A DNA stretch of 7,535 nt, from contig JAKSBM010000353.1 in the NCBI GenBank assembly GCA_022361135.1, forward strand, positions 1 to 7,535. The letters are read 5' to 3'. Position numbers and translations under genes: made by a program. The stretch comes from Desulfobacterales bacterium. Its GTDB lineage: Bacteria > Desulfobacterota > Desulfobacteria > Desulfobacterales > Desulfobacteraceae. A model generated the notes under the pieces. That model had not been told where the DNA came from. It did not search any database and was given only the letters and a program-made list of their open reading frames with translations. This document shows, one piece after another, positions 1 to 6,859 of this stretch. Within the stretch, counting starts at the first letter, position 1. Every line of letters starts with the position of its first letter.

Positions 1-1
1 C

Positions 2-25
2 CAATACATGAAAAAAATCAAATAA
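2..25 (+). CDS. possible 3' end of an upstream gene (partial)
   Basis: In the second frame the first codons read Q-Y-M-K-K-I-K followed by TAA at 23-25, only 8 bases before the livF start. Such tight spacing would fit the end of the preceding gene in a transporter operon, and the basic tail is plausible for a protein C-terminus. Seven codons are far too few to identify a family or even to prove coding, so this is an inference from context. The alternative is that these bases are simply a leader containing the livF ribosome binding site. Confidence 0.25.
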   Translation, partial: QYMKKIK

Positions 26-33
26 AGGATGCC

Positions 34-837
34 ATGGAAACCCTGTTGGAAGTGAACAATATTGAAGTGGTCTACAACGACATCATCCAGGTGCTTCGCG
101 GGGTCAGCCTCAATGTGCCCCAGGGGGGAATCGTTTCCCTCCTGGGGACCAACGGGGCCGGTAAAACAACCACCCTGAGGGCCATCTCCGGTTTGCTCAA
201 GCCGGAAAACGGGGCCATTAAGGAAGGGAGAATCCAATTCGACGGCCATGACACCACCCAGCTTCTGGGCACGGACCTGGTCCGGCGGGGGGCGGTGATG
301 GTGCCGGAAGGACGCCGGGTGTTCAAGCACCTCACCGTCAATGAAAACATTGTGGTGGGTTCCATCAGCCGTAAGGATTCCAATGCGGCCATCAAAAAAG
401 ATCTGGAACTCATGTACAGCCATTTTCCCAGGCTGTCCAAGGTCACCCACCGCATGGCCGGCTACAGCTCCGGGGGGGAACAACAGATGATCGCCATTGC
501 CCGGGCCCTCATGGCCGCACCCAAGATGCTCATGCTGGATGAACCCTCCCTGGGCCTGGCCCCTCTCCTGGTCCAGGAAATCTTTGAAAACATCCGCCGC
601 ATCAACCGGGAGTTGGAAACCACCATCCTGGTGGTGGAACAGAACGCCCGGGTGGCGCTGAATATCTCCGACTACGCCTATATCATGGAATCGGGAAAAA
701 TCGTCCTTGAAGGCCCCTCCCAAAGCCTCCAGGACAACCCCGACGTCAAGGAATTCTACATGGGCATCACCAAGGGCGGAGGCAGAAAATCATTTAAAAA
801 CATCAAATCCTATAAACGCCGGAAGCGCTGGATGTAA
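34..837 (+). CDS. livF: LivF-type branched-chain amino-acid/amide ABC transporter ATP-binding protein
   Basis: This is a cytoplasmic ATPase subunit of a high-affinity uptake ABC transporter of the HAAT (Liv) family, which would pair with LivG on LivH/LivM permeases. Visible motifs are a Walker A GTNGAGKT at residues 38-45, the LivF-typical 'VPEGRRVFKHLTVNENI' block at 90-106, a signature SSGGEQQ at 145-151, a Walker B MLMLDEPS with D169 and E170, and 'VVEQNA' at 200-205, where Gln replaces the usual switch His as is normal for LivF. The ATG at 34 follows AAAGGA (24-29). At 267 residues it is about 30 longer than classical LivF (roughly 235). The excess is a basic tail ending YKRRKRWM, a form I associate with deltaproteobacterial homologues. 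The substrate cannot be read from the ATPase; an amino acid, urea, amide or aromatic acid is possible. The rest of the transporter presumably lies upstream of the window. Confidence 0.93.
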   Translation: METLLEVNNIEVVYNDIIQVLRGVSLNVPQGGIVSLLGTNGAGKTTTLRAISGLLKPENGAIKEGRIQFDGHDTTQLLGTDLVRRGAVMVPEGRRVFKHLTVNENIVVGSISRKDSNAAIKKDLELMYSHFPRLSKVTHRMAGYSSGGEQQMIAIARALMAAPKMLMLDEPSLGLAPLLVQEIFENIRRINRELETTILVVEQNARVALNISDYAYIMESGKIVLEGPSQSLQDNPDVKEFYMGITKGGGRKSFKNIKSYKRRKRWM

Positions 838-858
838 CCAACTCGGAAGGAGCGGATC

Positions 859-1761
859 ATGAAAATACTGGTGGGCTATAATGGTGGAGAATCGGGAAAA
901 AAAGCCCTGGCCATGGCCAGGGACATGGCGGGCTTTTACTCGGCCTATGTATACGTGGTCACCTCCATGGGAGGGGGCAGAAAGGAAAGTGCCCAGGAAA
1001 TCCAGCGGGCGGAGCAGGGACTGGGCTATGCCCGGGACCTCATGGAGTACGCCGGCATTTCATGCGACTGCCACCAGAGCGCCCGGGGCCTTTCCCCGGG
1101 GGAGGATCTGGTGCAATTTGCCCGGGAAAACCATGTGGACCATATTTTCCTGGGCATTAAAAAGAAGTCCAAGGTCCAAAAGGCCATCCTGGGGTCCACC
1201 GCCCGCCACGTCATCCTCAACGCGCCCTGCCCGGTGACCACCACCCGGTTCGATGCCGACCAGGTCACCACCGAAGATATCCTCCGGGACAAACGCATCC
1301 TGGTGGTGGACGACGAAGCCGATATTCTGGAAACCATTGAAGAGCTCATGGACATGTGCTCCTTGGAAACCGTGGACTCCTTTGAAGCGGCCCGGAAACG
1401 CATTCGCGAAGTTCATTACGATCTGGCGATCCTGGACATCATGGGGGTGAATGGCTACAAAATCCTGGAACTGGCCCGGGAACGGAAAATCCCCGCCCTC
1501 ATGCTCACGGCCCATGCCATGAGCCCGGACAATCTCAAGGAATCCATTGTCAAGGGAGCAGACGCCTATATTCCCAAGGATGAACTGGCCAACCTTTCCG
1601 ACCATGCCGCCGATGTGATCCGGGCCCGGATCCTGGGGGAAGAAGGTGACGGGGCCTGGTTTTCCAAATTAAAGCCCTTTTTCGACAGGGCATTTGGCAA
1701 GGGATGGCGGGACAAGGACCGGCAATTCTGGAACTCCTTTGACGATAAATATGGAAAATAG
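859..1761 (+). CDS. universal stress protein (UspA) domain fused to a response-regulator receiver domain
   Basis: This is a probable cytoplasmic signalling protein. Residues 1 to about 131 form a Usp domain: it starts MKILVGYNGGESGKKAL and ends with the nucleotide-binding loop G99-x2-K102-x9-G112-S113 followed by TARHVILNAPCPV. The usual second glycine of G-x2-G-x9-GS is Lys here. Residues 145 to about 258 form a complete receiver domain: acidic pair D151-D152, phosphoacceptor D193 in LAILDIMG, T217 in LMLTAHA and K240 in YIPKDEL. No DNA-binding, GGDEF or kinase output domain follows, only a roughly 40-residue tail with KLKPFFDRAFGKGW. The ATG at 859 follows a GGAAGGAG ribosome site (844-851). 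It lies 21 bases after livF, so co-transcription is likely. Whether the Usp part binds ATP is uncertain, since the first loop has N8 where Asp is common. Its partner histidine kinase is not in the window. Confidence 0.9.
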   Translation: MKILVGYNGGESGKKALAMARDMAGFYSAYVYVVTSMGGGRKESAQEIQRAEQGLGYARDLMEYAGISCDCHQSARGLSPGEDLVQFARENHVDHIFLGIKKKSKVQKAILGSTARHVILNAPCPVTTTRFDADQVTTEDILRDKRILVVDDEADILETIEELMDMCSLETVDSFEAARKRIREVHYDLAILDIMGVNGYKILELARERKIPALMLTAHAMSPDNLKESIVKGADAYIPKDELANLSDHAADVIRARILGEEGDGAWFSKLKPFFDRAFGKGWRDKDRQFWNSFDDKYGK

Positions 1762-1810
1762 GAGGGATATTTCACGACAACACGCCATGAAAGAAGGGAA
1801 AAACCGGCCG

Positions 1811-1854
1811 TTCCCGACAATTCCCCGCCCCGGCCCAGGGAAATTGCCCGGGAA
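1811..1854 (+). terminator. imperfect hairpin downstream of the Usp-receiver gene, possible terminator
   Basis: The left arm TTCCCGACAATTCCC (1811-1825) pairs with the right arm GGGAAATTGCCCGGGAA (1838-1854) through 14 base pairs, with an A/CC internal loop and one bulged A, around a 12-base C-rich loop. A short T run (TTTTT, 1867-1871) lies about 12 bases after the stem, too far for a textbook intrinsic terminator. The position, 50 bases after the 1761 stop and before the next gene's promoter region, suits transcription termination or mRNA end protection. Confidence 0.3.
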
Positions 1855-1892
1855 TGTCCAGGCGAATTTTTGGGCCTTTAACAAAAGAATCA

Positions 1893-1962
1893 TTGATCAA
1901 TAAAAGCCTTGAATGCTACATTTTACTTAATATCACTTATTATCCAGCATTATCCTTGGAGG
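1893..1962 (+). promoter_or_regulatory. AT-rich candidate promoter region and ribosome site of the TPR lipoprotein gene
   Basis: The last 75 bases before the ATG at 1968 are clearly richer in A/T than the surrounding coding sequence. Possible sigma70-like pairs are TTGATC (1893-1898) with TACATT (1917-1922), 18-base spacing, or TTGAAT (1909-1914) with TATCAC (1931-1936), 16-base spacing. Each element matches consensus at only about four of six bases. TTATCC occurs twice, at 1940-1945 and 1950-1955, one helical turn apart. A strong GGAGG ribosome site lies at 1958-1962, five bases before the ATG, and settles that start. Promoter assignment is by eye and weak; the ribosome site is firm. Confidence 0.35.
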
Positions 1963-1967
1963 CTTAG

Positions 1968-4271
1968 ATGAACCACCAACGGGTCAAATCCGCCCTTATA
2001 TTCGTCGTTGTCCTTTGCCTGTCCCTGGCCGGTTGTGCCTCGGATCAGGAAAAATCGAAAAAATTCATCCAGGAAGGCCAGGCCTACCTGGACAGCGGGG
2101 AATACAACAAAGCGGTGATCCAACTCCAAAACGCCGTGGAATTGACCCCCCAGTCTCCTGAAGGATACGGCCTTCTGGCCAAGGCCTACCTCCAATTGGG
2201 GGATGCCCAGAAGGGCTTTCAAAACCTGCTGCGCCAGGAAACCCTCTCCCCCGACGACCATGACCTGGCCGCCCAGGTGGGCTCCTTTTACCTCCTGGCC
2301 CGCCAACCCGAAGAGGCCAAACGACGCATGGAAAAGGTCCTGGCCCAGGATCCCAAACATGCTCCCTCCCTTTTCCTCAAGGCCGGTCTCATGACCCAGG
2401 CCCGGGAACGGCTGGACCTGGAAACCCTGGAGCGCATCAGCAAAATCTACCAGGATATCCTTGACATTGACCCGGCCCAAACCCGGGCCCACCTGGCCCT
2501 GGCCCGGGCCAAGGCCAGCCTGGGGGATTTTGACACGGCCGAAATCCATTTGAAAAAGGCCCTGGAACTGGAGCCGGACAATAACGTCAATTACCAGACC
2601 CTCTTTAATTTTTACCGGGCCCGGAAGGACATTAAGGCGGCGGAACAGGTCATTGCCGACCTCATCGACCGCAAACCCATGGAAGCCGATCCCCACATCA
2701 TCATGGGGAATTACCATTTCAGCCGTCGGGATTATGAAAAGGCCCGGACCGAATACCGCATTGCCCTGGAAAAGGATTCCAACAACCTCACCCCCTATAT
2801 GAAGTTGGCCCAGGTGGCCGATTTCATGGGGGAATACCCCGAGGCAGAGCAGCTTCTGGAAAAGGCCGTCTCCCTGAATCCGGAGAATTTCGCCGTCCAG
2901 ACCACCCTGGCGGAATTCTATTTTTCCCGGGGCCGCCAGGAGCAATCCCAGGCCATCCTGGATAAAATCATGACCCAGCGGCCGGATTTCCTCCCGGCCA
3001 AAGTCCTCCAGGGCAAACTCATGGCCAGAAACAACCGGCTGGACGAAGCCATTGATATCTTCCGCACCCTGGTCCAGGAGGAACCCAACTCCCCCAACTT
3101 TAACTTCCTTTTGGGCAAGGCCCTGGCCCAGAACGGAGAAGTGGCCCAGGCCAACTCCGCCATCACCAAGGCCATTGAACTCAACCCCACCTTCATCCCC
3201 GCCCGGATACTCCTGGCCCGGAATCAATTTAAATCCGGAGATTTTTTCCTGGCGGAAACCCATATCAACCGCATCCTTGATCTCCAGCCCAAGCATTATC
3301 CCGCCAATATCCTGCTGGGGAATATCCGCATGGCCTCCAAGGAATTCAACCAGGCCAGGAAAATCTTCACCCAGCTCATCCAGGCCAACCCCAATAATCC
3401 TTTGGCCTATTACCGGTTGGGCATTGTGGATCGCATCGAGAGACAATTTCCCGCAGCCGAAGATCGATTCCAGATGGCCCTGGATCTGAATCCCAATCTC
3501 ATGGACGTCTTCACCTCCCTGGTGGAATTATTCATGGTCCAGAAAAAATTCGACCAGGCCATTGCGGCATGCGACCGTCAATTGGCCCGGACCGACAAGG
3601 CCCCCGTTGTGGAAGCCGTGGCCCTGAACCTCAAGGGCAACGTCCACCATGTCACCGGAAAGACCGCCCAGGCCACGGAGGCATTCCAGGCCTCCATCCA
3701 GGCCAACCCCAAATTCATTCCCCCCTACCGTGCCCTGGCCCGGATTCTCATGGCCAAGGGGGAGTCGGCCCAGGCCATAGCCACCTATGAAGCCCTGAGC
3801 CGGCATGCGCCCAAACTGGCTGCCCCCCACAGCCTCATCGGCACCATCTACGAGCAGCAAAAACAATTGGAAAAGGCGGAAACCTATTATAAAAAAGCCC
3901 TGGAACTGGACACCAACCATGTGCCGGCTCTGAACAATCTGGCCTATATTTACGCCAGCCAGAACCGGAACCTGGACCAGGCTTTGGACCTGGCCCGCCG
4001 GGCCCGGAAAAATGCCGGGGAAAACCCCGCCATCATGGATACCCTGGGCTGGGTCTATTACCAAAAAGCCCTCTATGATTCCGCCATCCAGGAATTTGAG
4101 GCCTGTATCCGCAAATCCCCAAAAAATCCGATTTTCCACTACCACCTGGGGCTGGCCTTCAACAAATTGGGACGCATGGAAAAAAGCCGGGCCGCCCTGA
4201 AGCGGGCCCTGGAACTCAACCCGGATTTCCCCGGGGCCCAGGAAGCCCGCACCCTATTGAACCCGAACTGA
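1968..4271 (+). CDS. large TPR-repeat lipoprotein, PEP-CTERM/PrsT-like in layout
   Basis: This is a predicted secreted lipoprotein made almost entirely of tetratricopeptide repeats, a protein-protein interaction scaffold. Residues 1-22 are a signal peptide (basic MNHQRVK, hydrophobic core to L20), and the lipobox L20-A21-G22-C23 gives lipidated C23. From about residue 30 to 760 the 34-residue TPR pattern repeats some 20 times. Clear units have G-x-Y/F near the first helix turn and end in 'LEKALELNP'-like helices, for example at about 31-62, 185-204, 285-306, 635-650 and 690-752. Near the C-terminus 'IMDTLGWVYYQK' and 'FHYHLGLAFNKLG' recall the TPR lipoproteins (PrsT type) found with PEP-CTERM exopolysaccharide loci, which are usually nearer 900 residues. 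No exopolysaccharide or exosortase gene is visible here, so a generic outer-membrane assembly or scaffold role is equally possible. The gene seems to have its own promoter and terminator hairpin. Confidence 0.88.
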   Translation: MNHQRVKSALIFVVVLCLSLAGCASDQEKSKKFIQEGQAYLDSGEYNKAVIQLQNAVELTPQSPEGYGLLAKAYLQLGDAQKGFQNLLRQETLSPDDHDLAAQVGSFYLLARQPEEAKRRMEKVLAQDPKHAPSLFLKAGLMTQARERLDLETLERISKIYQDILDIDPAQTRAHLALARAKASLGDFDTAEIHLKKALELEPDNNVNYQTLFNFYRARKDIKAAEQVIADLIDRKPMEADPHIIMGNYHFSRRDYEKARTEYRIALEKDSNNLTPYMKLAQVADFMGEYPEAEQLLEKAVSLNPENFAVQTTLAEFYFSRGRQEQSQAILDKIMTQRPDFLPAKVLQGKLMARNNRLDEAIDIFRTLVQEEPNSPNFNFLLGKALAQNGEVAQANSAITKAIELNPTFIPARILLARNQFKSGDFFLAETHINRILDLQPKHYPANILLGNIRMASKEFNQARKIFTQLIQANPNNPLAYYRLGIVDRIERQFPAAEDRFQMALDLNPNLMDVFTSLVELFMVQKKFDQAIAACDRQLARTDKAPVVEAVALNLKGNVHHVTGKTAQATEAFQASIQANPKFIPPYRALARILMAKGESAQAIATYEALSRHAPKLAAPHSLIGTIYEQQKQLEKAETYYKKALELDTNHVPALNNLAYIYASQNRNLDQALDLARRARKNAGENPAIMDTLGWVYYQKALYDSAIQEFEACIRKSPKNPIFHYHLGLAFNKLGRMEKSRAALKRALELNPDFPGAQEARTLLNPN

Positions 4272-4284
4272 TATAAACCTATCC

Positions 4285-4308
4285 CCCGGGCGGAATCCTC
4301 CGCCCGGG
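4285..4308 (+). terminator. perfect 10-bp GC-rich hairpin after the TPR gene
   Basis: CCCGGGCGGA (4285-4294) and TCCGCCCGGG (4299-4308) form a perfect 10-bp stem with a four-base loop ATCC, starting 13 bases after the TPR gene's TGA. No T tract follows (AATAATGCCC), so it is either a weak or Rho-assisted terminator or an mRNA-stabilising 3' hairpin. The stem is certain from sequence; the function is inferred from position. Confidence 0.5.
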
Positions 4309-4438
4309 AATAATGCCCTTCCCAAACACAATTTTATCCCCCCCATAATCAATTCCCAATGGAAATCAAGGATACTCTCCCTGAAATTAAACAGGTATCA
4401 ACCATTCCTTTTGATTCAGGAGAACAGGAGTTCCTTCC
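4309..4438 (+). promoter_or_regulatory. leader of the 806-residue protein gene with ribosome site
   Basis: This 130-base gap after the hairpin must hold any promoter of the downstream pair, but I see no convincing -35/-10 pair. Two AGGAG motifs lie at 4418-4422 and 4426-4430. The second is eight bases before the ATG at 4439 and supports that start. A 32-codon open frame beginning at 4359 lacks a ribosome site and is not called. Confidence 0.3.
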
Positions 4439-6859
4439 ATGCCCCTTACGTCTCTGAAACCGGCATTCACCCCGGAAACAGCCCCATGGGATTTTTCCGA
4501 ATTGGGCCCCATTCTGGGCCTTTCCCACACATCGCCGGACCAATTTCTCAACCGCCTTCCCTTTTCCCCCCGGGACGTCACCGCCGGGGCTGAACATGAA
4601 TTCCAGACCGCGGTCAAAGGGCCCAACGCCCACCTGGATCTGGTCCAAACCATCAAATCCTCCAATTATTATCGCAATCTCATCCGTCGGGCCCGGTCCG
4701 GGGATTTCTCCCAACAACAGGTGGGGGAGTTGGAACGCTTCCTGACACAGGGAGAGGGGCGGGCCTGGAGCAATTCATGGGTGCGATTCCCCGAGCAGGC
4801 CCTGGGCACCTATGCCCGCCACATTTTCCGATCCGATCTAAAATCCAACAAGGCCGATCCCACCTCCCCGGACCGGGAGGACCACCACCGTTTCCACATT
4901 TCCCACCAGGGGGAAAATTTCATTCGGGTGCCCGTGAGCTACCTTCTCAAACTGGCCCTGGCCGATTTCATCGGCTCCCAGACCCATCTCCATCCCCTGA
5001 TCCGCATCACCGGAGAGCGGATGATGACCTGTTTTCTCAACGACAACTCCTCCCCGGAAATCCTTTCCTTCCATCCGGTGCGCTCGGGCAGCGGCACCGG
5101 CATCGGCCGGGACCTGGCCCTGGAGACCCTGATCCGCTATCTCTTTTCCCAGCTCCTCCTCCTCTATGCCCAGGATAAATTCCAGCTTTCGGCCCTGGGC
5201 CAGGAGGTCAAACTCTTTTTTTCAGCCACGCCCCCCCAGATCCAGGAGGAACTCAACCGCCTCATTTCCGACTCCTTTTACCGGGAGCTTTTCATGAGTC
5301 CCTGCCTTTCCGGCTGGAGCCGGGGGGAGGTCAAACAGGATTACATGAAACGCTGCCACAAGGTCCTGTCCCGGAGCAAACTCAACACCCTGTCCAAACT
5401 CAGGGAGGCCGGGATCATCACCTCCAACCTGGTGGTCATGCCCTCCACCTCATCCACCAGCCTCTCCAACAACGGGACCCACATCAGCCTGGGCAGTAAA
5501 AAATTATCCGCCCTGCTCAAGGATCCGGCATCGGGATTCACCCCGGACCATGAAAAACAGCTGGGGGATCTGGTCATCAAAATCGCCGAACATTTCATCG
5601 GCCTTTTCCCCGGCACCTACAGCGCCTCCCCCACCCGGCTGGGATTCCATGATTTCCACCCGGAGAAGGTATTGGGGTTCCTTCCCCATGAACTGGACTT
5701 CACCCACCTGCGCATGATCTGGCGACGGTGGAAGGGGAAGGCCGACCTCAACATCCTGGGCCGGCCCGTCACCCCCTTTGGCCCCCTGTGGCTGGATTCC
5801 CTTCTCTCCCGGCTCTTCCGCCTCAAGGGGGATTTTGTCCCCGACTACCGGCCCATTGATTATCTGGTGGCCCTCATGGGAGCCCACCAAAGCCCCGGCC
5901 TGGACGGCACCCCGGGCAATAGTCGCCGCCTGCTGGCCGACCTGGCCCAGATGGGGGTCTTTGACACCCGCATGTCCCTCTACCAACCCATTAAAATCCG
6001 CAAATATCAAACCATGGGCTTTTCCGGATTTGAACACCGCTATTACAGCATCTTTGAAAATATCAACTCGGACATGGGCGGGGCCGCCGACCTCCAGACC
6101 CTGATCACGGCCCTGGCCGTCCAATGGGCCCTCAAGGGCGAGGTCACCCACGGGGACATCCCCGACACCCCGGATGTGGAAAGCGAACGGCGGCAGATTT
6201 TTTTTGCCGCCAGCATCGACCTGCCCACCTTTTACGTGAAAACCCGAACCAAAAACCAATTGTTACTCACCCTGGTCAAGGGGGTGAAATCAACCCGGTC
6301 CAGCCGGAGATATCCCGGTTACACCCGGGTGAAAACCCGGGAATACAAAGCAGCACTGCTCCGCTGCCTCCAAACGGAAGGCGCCGCCCTCACCGAAGCC
6401 TTCCGCATGGGGGGCATGCTTTCGGACCTGGAAATCCGTTTGAAATCCCCCAGGGTGTTCTCCGCTTCAGGGCGGCTGGTCCAGGGCATTCTCAAGGATG
6501 AGAAAAATCCCCGTCCCATGGACCATTCCTCCACCCATTTCAATGGCCGGGCCGAAGACTACTACATGGAATCCCTGCGGCGAAAACAGATGAAGGAGGC
6601 CTATAAAATGCTCCATGCCGCCTTCCAACGGCTGGATCTCTGGGCCGGATACCGGGATGCCGTATTCAAACAGGCCCTTGAAAGTATCCTGGGCCAGGGC
6701 AGTCCCCAGGCCTTTCTCAAGGAAACGGAACAGGCATTCCTGGACCAGGAACTCACCCCGACCCAACTCACCCGGCTCATGAATCTCATCATCCTCCACG
6801 TCAACAAGGAGACCAAGAACTTTGAAAAACGTCAGCACCATTCCCCATCAATACATTGA
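4439..6859 (+). CDS. uncharacterised 806-residue soluble protein, coupled to a PSD-family decarboxylase
   Basis: I do not recognise this family. The protein has no signal peptide and no obvious transmembrane segment, so it is probably cytoplasmic. Blocks that look catalytic or conserved are AGAEHEF (49-55), RVPVSYLLKLALADFIGS (163-180), RITGERMMTCFLNDNSSPE (189-207), NNGTHISLGSK (344-354), HDFH (404-407), FEHRYYSIFENINSDMGGA (531-549), IPDTPDVESERRQIFF (574-589) and SSRRYPGYTRV (621-631), with a charged helical C-terminus. The density of His, Glu and Arg in these blocks suggests an enzyme. The early E-H-E block and the later N-G-T-H-I-S block faintly recall glutamate-cysteine ligase/glutamine synthetase-fold ligases; this is a guess, not a match. 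The start at 4439 has AGGAG eight bases upstream. Its last 38 bases overlap the next gene, implying translational coupling and a shared pathway. Coding is supported by length and codon use like the neighbours'. Confidence 0.88.
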   Translation: MPLTSLKPAFTPETAPWDFSELGPILGLSHTSPDQFLNRLPFSPRDVTAGAEHEFQTAVKGPNAHLDLVQTIKSSNYYRNLIRRARSGDFSQQQVGELERFLTQGEGRAWSNSWVRFPEQALGTYARHIFRSDLKSNKADPTSPDREDHHRFHISHQGENFIRVPVSYLLKLALADFIGSQTHLHPLIRITGERMMTCFLNDNSSPEILSFHPVRSGSGTGIGRDLALETLIRYLFSQLLLLYAQDKFQLSALGQEVKLFFSATPPQIQEELNRLISDSFYRELFMSPCLSGWSRGEVKQDYMKRCHKVLSRSKLNTLSKLREAGIITSNLVVMPSTSSTSLSNNGTHISLGSKKLSALLKDPASGFTPDHEKQLGDLVIKIAEHFIGLFPGTYSASPTRLGFHDFHPEKVLGFLPHELDFTHLRMIWRRWKGKADLNILGRPVTPFGPLWLDSLLSRLFRLKGDFVPDYRPIDYLVALMGAHQSPGLDGTPGNSRRLLADLAQMGVFDTRMSLYQPIKIRKYQTMGFSGFEHRYYSIFENINSDMGGAADLQTLITALAVQWALKGEVTHGDIPDTPDVESERRQIFFAASIDLPTFYVKTRTKNQLLLTLVKGVKSTRSSRRYPGYTRVKTREYKAALLRCLQTEGAALTEAFRMGGMLSDLEIRLKSPRVFSASGRLVQGILKDEKNPRPMDHSSTHFNGRAEDYYMESLRRKQMKEAYKMLHAAFQRLDLWAGYRDAVFKQALESILGQGSPQAFLKETEQAFLDQELTPTQLTRLMNLIILHVNKETKNFEKRQHHSPSIH
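6806..6811 (+). promoter_or_regulatory. ribosome binding site that fixes the TTG start of the decarboxylase gene
   Basis: AAGGAG lies inside the end of the preceding gene, 10 bases before TTG at 6822. In that frame the nearest upstream stop is TGA at 6780, and no ATG or GTG occurs between it and the TTG. The first in-frame GTG (6909) and ATG (6960) fall inside sequence that looks like conserved family N-terminus. TTG 6822 is therefore the only reasonable start. Confidence 0.65.

Noticed and set aside
1082..1100. Hairpin CCCGGGG/CCCCGGG within the Usp domain coding region
   Set aside because: This is a codon-driven palindrome in a GC-rich gene with no U tract and no positional reason for function.
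1787..1903. Possible 38-codon small gene with GGAGGG just after the Usp-receiver stop
   Set aside because: The ribosome-like motif (1761-1766) is 20 bases from the ATG, too far. The frame runs through the hairpin, and the Pro/Gly-rich product lacks any recognisable feature.
1950..3446. Long reverse-strand open frame (498 codons) opposite the TPR gene
   Set aside because: It mirrors the codon bias of the TPR gene, is Gly/Val/Phe-rich in a shadow-like way, and has no family motifs; the + strand has a lipobox, ribosome site and TPRs.
4359..4457. 32-codon open frame in the leader before the 806-residue protein
   Set aside because: There is no ribosome site upstream, no motif, and it overlaps the start of the real gene; a leader peptide role cannot be supported.
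5504..6259. Reverse-strand open frame of 251 codons inside the 806-residue gene
   Set aside because: It is antisense to a well-supported gene, with low-complexity Gly/Val composition and no ribosome site or motif; it is an artefact of GC-rich third positions.
6324..6341. Seven-bp stem CCCGGGT/ACCCGGG with a GAAA tetraloop inside the 806-residue gene
   Set aside because: It is explained by the repeated codons ACC-CGG encoding T-R-V-K-T-R; similar CCCGGG palindromes recur across the window because of GCC-CGG codon pairs.
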